Positions 8,677 to 16,742 of a stretch of 64,000 bases of DNA are shown piece by piece. The notes under the pieces were generated by a model, which saw only the letters and a list, made by a program, of their open reading frames with translations, had not been told where the DNA came from and made no database searches. The stretch comes from Microthrixaceae bacterium (lineage in GTDB: Bacteria; Actinomycetota; Acidimicrobiia; Acidimicrobiales; Microtrichaceae). Both the position numbers and the translations under genes were made by a program. Location: positions 185,579 to 249,578 of the forward strand of contig JADLFH010000030.1 in the NCBI GenBank assembly GCA_020845705.1, written 5' to 3'. How positions within the stretch are numbered: position 1 is the first letter of the stretch; each line of letters begins with the position of its first letter.

Positions 8677-10167
8677 GTGCCCACCCCGTCCGTTCTGTGG
8701 GCGGAGAGCAGCGAACTTCGCCGGGATCGACCCACAGAAGCGGGTAGAGCGCCAACGCGTGACTGGTGGCCTGTCGTGTGGTTCGGCATCGGGGTCGTCG
8801 GTGGCGCTCACCTGCTGTCGGACAACAGCTTCCTCACCCACCTGGCCACAGGTCGGTTGATCCTCGACGGTCAGGTCCCACACGGCGATCCGTACACCTT
8901 CACGGCCGCCGGGCGCCCTTGGGTGGTGCAGTCGTGGCTGTTCTCCCTCGTCGATGCCGGTGTGGAGAAGCTGGTCGGGGCGTGGTTTCTGCGCCTCGTC
9001 CTGGGCGTGGTCATGGGGTTGTTGCTCGCAGCGGTGTGGCGGCTCAGCCGTCCTGCTCGGTCGGTGGTGGGACGGGTCGCGGTCACTGCCATGGCCGCGA
9101 CCGTGGGACTTGGATACTGGAACGAACGCCCCCAGACCGTCGCCTTCCTCCTCCTGGCGGTCGGGTTGATCGTTGTGGTGGAACAGCGGAACAGCTGGTG
9201 GCTCTTCCCGCTCTTCGCTCTGTGGGTCAACCTGCACGGTTCGTGGCCGGTCGGCCTTGTGGTGGTCGCCCTGGTCTTGGTCCGTCGGGTGATCGCCGAG
9301 CGACGCGTCAGCGTCTCGGAGACCACCGCGGGGGCGCTGTCGTTGAGCGGCTGCGTTGTGGGCGCGGCGCTCAGCCCCTATGGAATCGACCTTCTCACCT
9401 TCCCGCTTCGGCTGCTCGGGCGAAGCGATGTGCTCCGCTACATCGTGGAGTGGCAGCGGCCCGAGCTGCTCGATCCGATCACCCTTGTTCTTGTGGCGCA
9501 GGTGGGGCTCGCCGCTTGGGTGTTCCGCCGGGATCGTTCCTGGGGATGGGTGCCGCTGGTGGTGGTGATGGTCGGGTTGGTCGCCACTGGTCGGCGGAAC
9601 CTGCCCCTGGCGTCGCTCGCGTTGGTGCCGGTGGTGGCGCCCGCGTTCAGCCGGCTGGGATCCCTGCGGGTGGGAGCGGCGCTGCCCCCGCGTATGAGGG
9701 CAGTGGCCGGCATGGCGATCGTGTTGGCGGCTGGTGTCGGGGTCGCCGCGATGCCCAACGACTACGACCTCGGACCCTATCCGACCACTGCGGTCGACTG
9801 GATGGAGAGTCACGAGCTCGTCGCCCGTGACGATGTCCGCGTCGCTCATCCGGACTACGTGGGCAACTACCTCGAGTGGCGCTACGGGGCCGAGGCCCAT
9901 GCGTATCTGGACGACCGCGCGGAGGTCCTCGACGTGGAGCTGATGTCCAGCTACGTCGAGGTGCTCCTCAGCGGCAAGGGTGACTGGCGGGAGGTGTTGG
10001 ACCGGGACCGGATCGACGTGGTCGTGTGGCCCGCGGGCAAGAAGTTGGGTCGGGCGCTCAGCTCGGCCGGCGATTGGCGGGTGGCTCACCGCTCGACGGA
10101 CGGCTCGGGAGTCGCATGGGTGGTCGCCTGCCGGGCGGGCAGCGAGATCGAGGTGCGCTGCCGCTGA
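8677..10167 (+). CDS. Polytopic membrane protein, possibly GT-C-like, in the pilus operon
   Basis: A 496-residue protein with many predicted TM helices spread over residues 28-365 and a C-terminal soluble domain (about 370-496). The loop after the first helix (HLATGRLILDGQVPHGDPYTFT, then AGRPWVVQSWL) resembles the early acidic loop of uncharacterised polytopic proteins related to GT-C glycosyltransferases, which use polyprenyl-phosphate sugars. A role in glycosylating pilus or surface proteins would fit the position 4 bp after tadC, but this is inference. The GTG start at 8677 is the first codon of the open frame after tadC. It is probably the last gene of the pilus operon, converging on the acyltransferase gene. 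Confidence 0.65.
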   Translation: MPTPSVLWAESSELRRDRPTEAGRAPTRDWWPVVWFGIGVVGGAHLLSDNSFLTHLATGRLILDGQVPHGDPYTFTAAGRPWVVQSWLFSLVDAGVEKLVGAWFLRLVLGVVMGLLLAAVWRLSRPARSVVGRVAVTAMAATVGLGYWNERPQTVAFLLLAVGLIVVVEQRNSWWLFPLFALWVNLHGSWPVGLVVVALVLVRRVIAERRVSVSETTAGALSLSGCVVGAALSPYGIDLLTFPLRLLGRSDVLRYIVEWQRPELLDPITLVLVAQVGLAAWVFRRDRSWGWVPLVVVMVGLVATGRRNLPLASLALVPVVAPAFSRLGSLRVGAALPPRMRAVAGMAIVLAAGVGVAAMPNDYDLGPYPTTAVDWMESHELVARDDVRVAHPDYVGNYLEWRYGAEAHAYLDDRAEVLDVELMSSYVEVLLSGKGDWREVLDRDRIDVVVWPAGKKLGRALSSAGDWRVAHRSTDGSGVAWVVACRAGSEIEVRCR

Positions 10168-10195
10168 GCGTTGGACCAACGGCTCGAGCTCAGCG
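10162..10195. terminator. Inverted repeat over the stop codons of two convergent genes
   Basis: CGCTGAGC (10162-10169, containing the plus-strand TGA) is the inverse complement of GCTCAGCG (10188-10195, containing the minus-strand TGA). The loop itself holds GTTGGACCAAC. There is no U tract, so it is at most a weak bidirectional terminator. Confidence 0.4.
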
Positions 10196-10882
10196 CGCTA
10201 GCTGCCGGACCGCTGCCTCGATTCGGGCGCTGAACTCCCGGGCGTCCTCGTCGGCGTCGCAGCGCAAGGGTTCGCCGAATCGCACCCGGACGCGATGGCG
10301 GTGGGGGATGGAGGATCCCTTCGCCAGCACGTCTCCGGTGCCGTGAAGATGTACCGGCAGGACTGCCACGCCGCCACGCCGTGCGATCCAGGCCGCTCCG
10401 GGCTTGAACGGTTGGATCACGGTGGGGTCGGGGCTGCGTCCACCTTCGGGATACAGAAGAAGCACATGACCCTCGCCCAACAGGTGCTGACACAGCTCCA
10501 GGGTCGTTCGGTTCACCTTCGTCCGCTCCACGGGGATCGCCCCGATGCACACGGTGGAGACGAGTGAGCTCAGCGGGTTGGTGAAGAAGTAGTCCGCGGC
10601 GGCGGCGACCACGAGGCGCTTGCGGATGGCACGGGGAAGTGTGGTGCCCAGCACCATCGTGTCGACGTGACTTGTGTGGTTTGCGACGATCACGAGTGGC
10701 TGGTCCGGATCCACGGAGAGCAGCGATGCGTCCTGGGGCCACTCCACGGTTGTGGGCGCGAACAGCGCGCGCAGCAACCGCAACATCCCCCGGTAGTAGA
10801 GGGCTCGGGCCCAGGTGGCGGGGGCGCGGCGCGCCCAGGCCAGCGCAACACCGTGGGTGCGGATCGACGTGGGCGACGACAT
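10190..10882 (-). CDS. Lysophospholipid/1-acyl-glycerol-3-phosphate acyltransferase (PlsC family)
   Basis: A 230-residue PlsC-type acyltransferase. The catalytic HX4D motif is NHTSHVD near residue 72, the acyl-acceptor motif is YPEGGRS near residue 145, and the glycine/proline block PFKPGAAWIARRGGVAVLPVHL follows. Family members transfer an acyl chain to lysophosphatidate or related lipids at the inner membrane face. The ATG at 10882 is used. A TAGGCT hexamer lies 12 nt upstream on the minus strand, so a very short leader from a private promoter is possible. Otherwise it is co-transcribed with the MFS gene 15 bp upstream. A second PlsC paralogue is at 39261. Confidence 0.9.
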   Translation of the reverse strand: MSSPTSIRTHGVALAWARRAPATWARALYYRGMLRLLRALFAPTTVEWPQDASLLSVDPDQPLVIVANHTSHVDTMVLGTTLPRAIRKRLVVAAAADYFFTNPLSSLVSTVCIGAIPVERTKVNRTTLELCQHLLGEGHVLLLYPEGGRSPDPTVIQPFKPGAAWIARRGGVAVLPVHLHGTGDVLAKGSSIPHRHRVRVRFGEPLRCDADEDAREFSARIEAAVRQLAR

Positions 10883-10897
10883 GGCTGGCCGAGGAGC

Positions 10898-12205
10898 CTA
10901 TGGCTCAACCATGAGCACGTCGGGCGGCATGACCGGACCGTCGTCCTCGGCGAAGTCCAACTTGGCGTAGGCCGCAAGGGCCAGGGCCACGACCGCTCCG
11001 AACAGAAAGACCCACTCGAGGCCGACGATGTCGATGATCGGTCCACCGATGAGGCTGCCGAGTGGAACCAGCCCCGCCCAGCCCAGCATCCACAAGCCCA
11101 TAACCCGGCCCCGCACCGCGTCGTCGACGCGTTCTTGGAGGATTGTCGACAGAGAGGTGATCACCACGAAGTAGCACCAACCGGTGACGAAGGCCGACAC
11201 ATATGCCGGAGTGGGTGATGTCTGGAACGAGAACACGCCCAACGCGAGGCCGAATCCGACGAGCCCGATGCGGGTCATCCTCGGACGGGAATGGCGCGCC
11301 AGCACGGTGCCCACGGAGATGGCACCGAGCGCAGCGCCAAGCCCGAACGCGGAGAACACGAGAGTGAAGGTTCGTGAGGTCCCGCCCAGGTTGCGCACCG
11401 CGAACGGGTGCATCTGGTAGATGAAGATGAGCGAGCAGAGCGAGTAGAGCGAGACGGTCACCAGGACACGGCCCACCACCAGGTCGGCGCGTGCCGCGGC
11501 GATTCCGGAACGGAACCTCGCCAGTGGCGGCTCCCATTCAGCGCTGGGCGTCGAGTCGAATCGAACCAGTGAGACCGACGCGATGACGAAGAGGTACGTG
11601 GCGGAGTTGACGGCGAAGATGATCGAAGGGTTCTCGACGCCGATCAGAAGGCCTGCGATCAGCGGACCGATCACCCGCGACGTGTTCATCTGTGCCGAGG
11701 ACAGCGAGATCGCGGCCGGCAGGTCGACGCGTCCGACGATGGCCGGCATCGTGGCCTGAGCGCTGGGCGCGTTGATGGCGCCTGCCGTGCCGATCACGAA
11801 CACCAGGCCCACGAGCGCCGTCTCGTTCGGGTCGCCACCCATGGCGAGTATCGCCAGAAGCGCCGAGAACACCGCCTGGAACGACGCGCAGATGATCATG
11901 GTGCGCTTGCGGTCGAACGTGTCCGCCACCACGCCGGCGATTGGCGACAACAAGAGCGTTGGCCCGAGTTGGGCGAATGTGACGAGACCGATGAACCAGG
12001 CCTTGCCGGTGAGGTGGTCCGCGAGCGCACCGAGGGTGAAGTTCTGCATCCAGGTGCCGATGTTCGAGGCGAAGGAGCCGAGGAAGATCCACCGGAACGC
12101 CCGATTCGCCAGAGCCGACGACGTGGACCCTGGTTGGAACCTCGGTGCATGTGGCTTGGCCGCGTCACGGTCCTCTCCGGACGGCGACGACGGTGAGAAG
12201 GGCAT
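10898..12205 (-). CDS. MFS transporter (EntS/DUF894-like)
   Basis: About 435 residues with twelve predicted TM helices. The N-terminal half carries SNIGTWMQNFTLGAL and GVVADTFDRKRTM, the loop 2-3 signature of the major facilitator superfamily. The overall pattern matches the EntS-like subfamily of exporters often annotated DUF894; the substrate is unknown. The frame extends upstream to 12250, but the ATG at 12205 gives a normal cytoplasmic N-terminus (MPFSPSSPSG) and leaves room for divergent promoters. A GATACT hexamer lies 13 nt upstream on the minus strand. It is divergent from the J-domain gene and probably heads an operon with the PlsC gene. Confidence 0.88.
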   Translation of the reverse strand: MPFSPSSPSGEDRDAAKPHAPRFQPGSTSSALANRAFRWIFLGSFASNIGTWMQNFTLGALADHLTGKAWFIGLVTFAQLGPTLLLSPIAGVVADTFDRKRTMIICASFQAVFSALLAILAMGGDPNETALVGLVFVIGTAGAINAPSAQATMPAIVGRVDLPAAISLSSAQMNTSRVIGPLIAGLLIGVENPSIIFAVNSATYLFVIASVSLVRFDSTPSAEWEPPLARFRSGIAAARADLVVGRVLVTVSLYSLCSLIFIYQMHPFAVRNLGGTSRTFTLVFSAFGLGAALGAISVGTVLARHSRPRMTRIGLVGFGLALGVFSFQTSPTPAYVSAFVTGWCYFVVITSLSTILQERVDDAVRGRVMGLWMLGWAGLVPLGSLIGGPIIDIVGLEWVFLFGAVVALALAAYAKLDFAEDDGPVMPPDVLMVEP

Positions 12206-12225
12206 GGCCGGGCTGCACAGTATCA

Positions 12226-12259
12226 AGTTGTCGCAACTGTGGCGCCTCACAGCTAGAGT
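12226..12259 (+). promoter_or_regulatory. Divergent promoter region with AGTTG-N3-CAACT dyad and leaderless -10
   Basis: The plus strand has TAGAGT at 12254-12259, only 8 nt before the ATG of the J-domain gene. A short dyad AGTTG/CAACT lies at 12226-12238 between this -10 and the minus-strand MFS promoter. The dyad is a possible operator for both genes. Confidence 0.5.
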
Positions 12260-12267
12260 GCCGCCCC

Positions 12268-12537
12268 ATGGGTGGGACCCCGGAAGGACGCAACTGGTAT
12301 CAACTGCTGGGTGTCGAGAACTTCGCCGCCGCCGATGAGATTCGTTCGGCGTATCTGCGTCTGGCTCGCTCGCTGCACCCCGATCTTCAAATCGAGGCGT
12401 CGCCCGCCGAGCAGCGAATTACCGAGCGTCGAATGCGCGAGGTGAACGCCGCGTGGGCGGTGTTGGGCAACGAGGAGTCGCGTCGCGTGTACGACACCGG
12501 GCTACGTATGCGCGAGAGCTACCGCTCGACCTTCTGA
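12268..12537 (+). CDS. Small stand-alone J-domain (DnaJ-like) protein
   Basis: An 89-residue protein that is almost entirely a J domain: NWYQLLGVENFAAADEIRSAYLRLARSLHPDLQ contains the invariant HPD tripeptide near residue 37, followed by helices III/IV (MREVNAAWAVLGNEESRRVYD). J domains stimulate DnaK-type ATPases. With no Gly/Phe-rich or zinc-finger region, this is a class III co-chaperone whose client range is unknown. The frame is open upstream to 12145, but ATG 12268 lies 8 nt after the TAGAGT -10, which supports a leaderless start there. It is divergent from the MFS gene and convergent with terC. Confidence 0.85.
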   Translation: MGGTPEGRNWYQLLGVENFAAADEIRSAYLRLARSLHPDLQIEASPAEQRITERRMREVNAAWAVLGNEESRRVYDTGLRMRESYRSTF

Positions 12538-12561
12538 CCGAGCGCAGCGCGCCCTATTGCA

Positions 12562-13608
12562 TCAGGGGTGAGTGTCGAGATCGACCGTCAGTGCCTTGTC
12601 GTCGTCGTCCTCTGCGTGCTGTCGCTTGTCCACCACCAGTGACGCGATCACCGTGACGGCCAGCACTCCGAAGATCACGCTGAGCGACAGCCACGTCGGC
12701 ATGTGCACCTCGAACGGTTCTCCGACCAAAAGCATCTTGACGCCGACGAAGGCGAGGATGACGCCGAGGCCCACGTTCAGGTAGCGGAACTTGCCCTGCA
12801 TGCCGCCCAGCAGGAAGTAGAGCGAGCGAAGACCGAGGATCGCGAAGGCGTTCGAGGCGAACACGATGAAGGGTTCACGGCTGACGGCCAGGATGGCCGG
12901 CACCGAGTCGACGGCGAAAACGACATCGGTGAACTCGATGAGAACGAGAACCGCGAAGAGCGGGGTGGCCATTCGTTTGGCGTTGTGACGCGTGAACAGC
13001 TTCTGGCCGTCGTAGCGGTCGGTGGTCGGCACGATGCGCCGCACCGCTCGCATGGCGATGTTGTTGTTGTAGTCCACCTGTTCGTTCTCGTCGTGACGGG
13101 CGATCTTGAAGGCCGTGTAGAGGAGGAACGCCCCGAACACGTACAGCACCCAGTCGAAACGCTCGATGAGCGACACCCCGGCGAAGATGAAGATGGCACG
13201 AAGCACCAGCGCGCCGAAGATGCCCCAGAAAAGGACACGGAACTGGTACTCCTGGGGGACCGCGAAGAACGAGAAGATCACCGCCCACACGAACACGTTG
13301 TCGATGGAGAGGCTCTTTTCGATCAGGAAGCCCGCGTAGTACTCGGCGCCGGCTTGGCCGCCTTGCCAGGCGACGAGGACCAACCCGAACAGCAGGCCGA
13401 TCGAGATCCACACGGCCGACTCGATGGCCGCTTCCTTGATGCTGATCACGTGCGCGGTTCGATGAACCAGAAGCAGGTCGACCACGAGCATCACGACGAT
13501 CGCCCCGATGAGCGCTCCCCATGCCCAAAGGTGGATGTCGAGATCGGCGAATCGGGCCTTCGCGTCGCCGGCGGTGGCTGCGGCGGCGGCGAGAGTGGTG
13601 GCGAGCAA
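12562..13608 (-). CDS. TerC family membrane protein (probable metal ion exporter)
   Basis: A 348-residue polytopic protein with the TerC signature: EKSLSIDNVFVWAVIFSFF around residue 97 and EFTDVVFAVDSVPAILAVS around residue 227, which hold the conserved acidic residues within TM helices. TerC proteins were named for tellurite resistance; several members export manganese. The start is a TTG at 13608 with an AGGAGA Shine-Dalgarno 5 nt upstream on the minus strand. The C-terminus is acidic (AEDDDDKALTVD). It ends 24 bp from the convergent J-domain gene; the tRNA-Val gene lies upstream in the opposite orientation. Confidence 0.92.
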   Translation of the reverse strand: MLATTLAAAAATAGDAKARFADLDIHLWAWGALIGAIVVMLVVDLLLVHRTAHVISIKEAAIESAVWISIGLLFGLVLVAWQGGQAGAEYYAGFLIEKSLSIDNVFVWAVIFSFFAVPQEYQFRVLFWGIFGALVLRAIFIFAGVSLIERFDWVLYVFGAFLLYTAFKIARHDENEQVDYNNNIAMRAVRRIVPTTDRYDGQKLFTRHNAKRMATPLFAVLVLIEFTDVVFAVDSVPAILAVSREPFIVFASNAFAILGLRSLYFLLGGMQGKFRYLNVGLGVILAFVGVKMLLVGEPFEVHMPTWLSLSVIFGVLAVTVIASLVVDKRQHAEDDDDKALTVDLDTHP

Positions 13609-13722
13609 CAGGTTCTCCTGGTTTGTGAGTGCAATACGGTGCCCGTCGGCACCGGGAGCCTATGGGGTATGGGGCGGGATCCGGCGCCGGCCTCCCACTC
13701 GCCGCGTGATGCAGCCCGGCGC

Positions 13723-13728
13723 TACAGT
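13723..13728 (+). promoter_or_regulatory. -10 element of tRNA-Val
   Basis: TACAGT ends 9 nt before the first base of the mature tRNA, so transcription would start at or a few bases before the 5' end of the tRNA. No good -35 hexamer is visible. Confidence 0.55.
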
Positions 13729-13737
13729 CGCCGCTCC

Positions 13738-13811
13738 GGGCGATTGGCTCAGTTGGTTAGAGCGCTGCCTTCACACGGCAGAGGTCGGCAGTTCGAGTCT
13801 GCCATCGCCCA
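13738..13811 (+). tRNA. tRNA-Val (anticodon CAC)
   Basis: A complete 74-nt cloverleaf. The 7-bp acceptor stem GGGCGAT/ATCGCCC is closed by discriminator A at 13811, the D-arm has GCTCAGTTGGTTAGAGC, and the anticodon stem CTGCC/GGCAG encloses TTCACAC with anticodon CAC. The T-arm is GGCAG-TTCGAGT-CTGCC. It reads the valine codon GTG. The 3' CCA is not encoded (ACTTCC follows), so it must be added after transcription. It stands alone between terC and lldD. Confidence 0.97.
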
Positions 13812-13891
13812 CTTCCGGAGCCTCCGCCGAACCCGGCAGCCTGGGGCCGGTATTCCGGCCTGACGCTGCTGAGTTCGGAGGAATCCGGATG

Positions 13892-15058
13892 TCAGGGGCC
13901 CAGCAGCACCGAGGGGTCCAACTCGGCCACGCTTCGGCAACCCGTGAGCGAGAGGGCAACCTTCATCTCGTTGCGGATGATCCGCAGCACATGCGCCACA
14001 GCGGCTTCGCCACCAGCCGCGACCGCGTACGCCCAGGCTCTGCCGATCAGGCAACCGTCGGCCCCCAGCGCCAGCAGCTTGACCACGTCGAGGCCGCTGC
14101 GCACGCCACCGTCAACCAGCACTGTTGTCCGACCCTCGACCGCCTCGACGATCGCCGGCAAGGCCGATGTCGTCGAGGGGGTGTCGTCCAGTTGGCGGCC
14201 ACCGTGGTTGGACACCACGATCCCGTCGACCCCGTGCTCGGTGGCCAGCCGGGCGTCGTCGGGGTCCAGCACTCCCTTGAGAACGAGCTTTCCCCGCCAG
14301 TGATCCCTCACCCAGGCGAGATCGTCCCAGGTGACCGACGGATCGAACTGTGCATCGACCCATTCCTTGAACGCCTCGGGGTTCGTGCCACCCGGAACGG
14401 CCTTCTCGAGGTTGCCGAAGGTGTGGGGCTTGCCGCCGACGGCCACGTCGCGGACCCAACCGACGTGGCGAATCAGATCGGCGCCGCGACGGAGTTTCCG
14501 AACCGGTCCCAGGCGGCCCGACATCCCGTTGCGCACGTCTCGGTAGCGGGCACCGACCACGGGCAGATCCACCGTGAGGACCAGCACCGGGCAGTCCACG
14601 GCGGCTGCACGGGCCATCAGGTCCTCGGTGTAGGCCCTGTCGCGCATCACGTAGAGCTGGAACCAGAACGGCCGTTGCGTTGCCGCACGGACCTCTTCCA
14701 TCCCGCAGATCGACACGGTCGACTCGCAGAAGCCGACGCCGGCCGCCTCCGCTGCCCTGGCCGCCTGGACCTCGGCACGTCGCGCGAACATGCCACCGAG
14801 GCCGACGGGTGCGAGTGCCACCGGCATCGACATCTCACAGCCGAGGATGTTCGTGGCCAGATCCAGTTCCGAAACGTCGCGCAGGACGCGCTGTCGCAGT
14901 TCGATCGAGCCCAGGTCGGCCACGTTGGCGCGCATGGTCGCTTCCTCGTAAGCGCCACCGTCGATGTAGTCGAAGAGCTGGCGGGGGAGCCGGCGCCGAG
15001 CCAGCTCGCGGTAGTCGCGGACTGAAGCGGGGGCCAGGCCAAGCGGACGATCACTCAC
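13892..15058 (-). CDS. lldD: FMN-dependent L-lactate dehydrogenase
   Basis: A 388-residue FMN-dependent alpha-hydroxyacid dehydrogenase close to LldD. The N-terminal PRQLFDYIDGGAYEEATMRAN, the catalytic histidine in SNHGGRQLDD (near residue 275) and the FMN-phosphate segments VDGGVRSGLDVVKLLALGA and GRAWAYAVAAGG are all present. The stretch FDPSVTWDDLAWVRDHWRGKL, continuing into VLKGVLDPDDA, is typical of L-lactate dehydrogenases that pass electrons to quinone at the membrane. Glycolate oxidase or mandelate dehydrogenase activity remains possible. GTG 15058 is preceded by TACGCT with a 6-nt gap, so the mRNA is probably leaderless. Confidence 0.88.
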   Translation of the reverse strand: MSDRPLGLAPASVRDYRELARRRLPRQLFDYIDGGAYEEATMRANVADLGSIELRQRVLRDVSELDLATNILGCEMSMPVALAPVGLGGMFARRAEVQAARAAEAAGVGFCESTVSICGMEEVRAATQRPFWFQLYVMRDRAYTEDLMARAAAVDCPVLVLTVDLPVVGARYRDVRNGMSGRLGPVRKLRRGADLIRHVGWVRDVAVGGKPHTFGNLEKAVPGGTNPEAFKEWVDAQFDPSVTWDDLAWVRDHWRGKLVLKGVLDPDDARLATEHGVDGIVVSNHGGRQLDDTPSTTSALPAIVEAVEGRTTVLVDGGVRSGLDVVKLLALGADGCLIGRAWAYAVAAGGEAAVAHVLRIIRNEMKVALSLTGCRSVAELDPSVLLGP

Positions 15059-15064
15059 ATGGTG

Positions 15065-15070
15065 AGCGTA
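15065..15070 (-). promoter_or_regulatory. Leaderless -10 of lldD
   Basis: On the minus strand TACGCT ends 6 nt before the GTG start at 15058, placing the likely transcription start at the start codon. Confidence 0.6.
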
Positions 15071-15071
15071 C

Positions 15072-16496
15072 TCAGATGCCGACGCACGCCTTCGGGGTCA
15101 CGCCGGCGGCGCGTCGGGCGTCGCATTCGGCCCGAAGCATCCCTGCACGATCCTGGTTCGGATCTCCGTGCAGATAGATGGACACCTCCAGCCCAACTGA
15201 CATCCAGTCCCCGGAGGTGCAGGTGTCGAGGGGATCGCCCGTGTCGGTCTTGCCCTCGGCCTGGCCGACGAAGGCCATGTGGCAAAGCGCCCGCTGCTGG
15301 GTGGGTGTGAGTGCCGGTCCAGGACTGGGCGGTGTCGGTGGCGGGGTCACCGTGGTCGGGGATGTGGGCTCGGGACCCACCTCCGAAGTCGGTGTCGTCG
15401 GCTCGGTCGAGTTGGTGACCGAAGTGGTGGTTGGGCGCTCCGTTGTCTTGCCCGCGACCTTCGTCGTCTGTTCGTCGTCGCCGCCGCTCGTGAAGAACAG
15501 GAATGCTCCGCCAGCAATGAGTACGACCAACAGAGCCGCCAAAAGGGGCTTGAGCCGGGACTTGGGACCGGCGTTCTGCTTCTTGGCCTTCGGGTTCTTC
15601 GTTGGCGCCTTGGTCGGTGCAGGCGGTCCGTTCATGGGTCGCAACGGTGGGGCGGGTGGCGGTGGGGTGATGTCGGGTGGGGCGTTTGTGGGCCTGGGCA
15701 CGGAGCCCCTTGGCTTCTCGGCCTTGCCGCGGCGTCGTGCGGGTTTGGCCTGCGAGGGATCGGTTGGGGCGGGTATGCCTGCTGTGGGCGCAGGTGGAGG
15801 GATCGGGGAGCCGCCCGGGGAGAACTGCGGCGGACCTGAGCCGGCGAAGGAGGGCCCGCCCGAGGATGCGGGGGGCTCGGGACCGAATAGTTGTCCAGTG
15901 GACGGCGGTGCGGTGGGTGGCGGGGCCGAGGGCGGCGGTGCGGTGGGTGGCGGGGCCGAGGGCGGCGGGGCAGTGGGCGGCGGGGCAGTGGGTGGCGGTG
16001 CGGTGGGTGGTGGGGCTGCGGGTGGCGGTGCAGCCGCGGGCGAGGGGGCTACGGGTGGGCCGAACAGGGGGGTTGCAGTGGGTGGTGCGTCCGAAGGGGA
16101 GCGGAAGAGGGACCGTGGCGTTGGCGCCGCGGGTTCGTCAATTGGCGCTACCGGTGAGGGCGAGGCCGGTGGTGTGGCAACCGGAGCGGGAGACGGCGTC
16201 TGAGGCGATGGCGCCGGCTCGGTTGCGGTGGTTGCAGCGCCGGGTCCGAACAACGGCGTCGTCGGCTCCTTCGGGGCCGGGGCGAATGGTGAGGATGCAG
16301 CCGGAGCGACACCTGCGGGCGTGGTCGGTGGCACCGCCATTGGCGTGGGGGGCGCAGGAGTCGGAGGCGTTGCAGGCGCAGTGGGCAGCGTCTGGCCGTG
16401 AGGGATGACGACAGTGTGTTCGGTCCACCTATCGCCGTCGAAGTAGCGACCACGAGTCGGATCGTCAGGATCCACATACCACTTGGCGTCAAGCAC
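15072..16496 (-). CDS. DUF2510 membrane protein with long Pro-rich linker
   Basis: A 474-residue protein. An N-terminal DUF2510 motif (AKWYVDPDDPTRGRYFDGDRWTEH shortened here to its core WYVDP and RYFDGDRWT) is followed by a proline/alanine-rich region of about 280 residues containing APPPT/APPPS pentad repeats. Then come a basic stretch, a TM helix (about 319-337), a Thr-rich outer linker and a Cys-containing C-terminal domain of about 85 residues. The topology is one TM with the short domain outside. No function can be assigned. The open frame runs to 17168, but GTG 16496 has AAGGAGAT 6 nt upstream and starts exactly at the DUF2510 motif, so it is chosen. It ends 14 bp from the lldD start on the same strand. 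Confidence 0.8.
   Translation of the reverse strand: MLDAKWYVDPDDPTRGRYFDGDRWTEHTVVIPHGQTLPTAPATPPTPAPPTPMAVPPTTPAGVAPAASSPFAPAPKEPTTPLFGPGAATTATEPAPSPQTPSPAPVATPPASPSPVAPIDEPAAPTPRSLFRSPSDAPPTATPLFGPPVAPSPAAAPPPAAPPPTAPPPTAPPPTAPPPSAPPPTAPPPSAPPPTAPPSTGQLFGPEPPASSGGPSFAGSGPPQFSPGGSPIPPPAPTAGIPAPTDPSQAKPARRRGKAEKPRGSVPRPTNAPPDITPPPPAPPLRPMNGPPAPTKAPTKNPKAKKQNAGPKSRLKPLLAALLVVLIAGGAFLFFTSGGDDEQTTKVAGKTTERPTTTSVTNSTEPTTPTSEVGPEPTSPTTVTPPPTPPSPGPALTPTQQRALCHMAFVGQAEGKTDTGDPLDTCTSGDWMSVGLEVSIYLHGDPNQDRAGMLRAECDARRAAGVTPKACVGI
15901..16035. repeat. In-frame 30/15-bp tandem repeats encoding APPPT-type pentads
   Basis: Two nearly identical 30-bp copies (15901-15930, 15931-15960) are followed by degenerate 15-bp units to about 16035. 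They encode the Pro-rich linker of the DUF2510 protein on the minus strand. Copy number is likely to vary between strains. Confidence 0.85.
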
Positions 16497-16742
16497 GTTC
16501 CCATCTCCTTGTGCCGTTGCCCTGAGAAACGCAACGGTATGGGGAAACACGAGTGTGTTCCAGCAGGCAATAATGACTGGTCTGGGGTGCCACGCGCAGC
16601 TCAGGAGCCGTCCATTCGGATGGTTCTGGGTAATTTTACAGCATTTCGTCGGCCGGCTTGCATCTTGGCTGTGGCTGACGCACGCTGGCGGGCCTTGAGG
16701 CCGGCGGGCCGTAGGCGTCCACCGAGACAACGGAGCTTCCCC
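16497..16742. other. Divergent intergenic region with an AT-rich core
   Basis: These 246 bp separate the DUF2510 gene from the lipoprotein gene. The only AT-rich stretch is GGTAATTTTACAGCATTT (about 16628-16645). It holds a minus-strand TAAAAT-like -10 and a plus-strand TACAGC, so it is the best place for divergent promoters with leaders of about 100-130 nt. No gene or RNA fold was recognised. Confidence 0.4.

Noticed and set aside
8527..10179. Long minus-strand frame opposite the polytopic membrane protein gene
   Set aside because: The plus strand has hydrophobic helices in a coherent membrane protein; the minus frame is His/Arg/Pro-rich shadow.
15901..16035. CRISPR-like short repeats
   Set aside because: The repeats have no spacers, are in frame and encode a Pro-rich linker; no cas genes are present.
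16483..16698. Possible 71-residue plus-strand protein in the divergent intergenic region
   Set aside because: It overlaps the start and Shine-Dalgarno of the minus-strand DUF2510 gene and shows no domain or ribosome-binding site.
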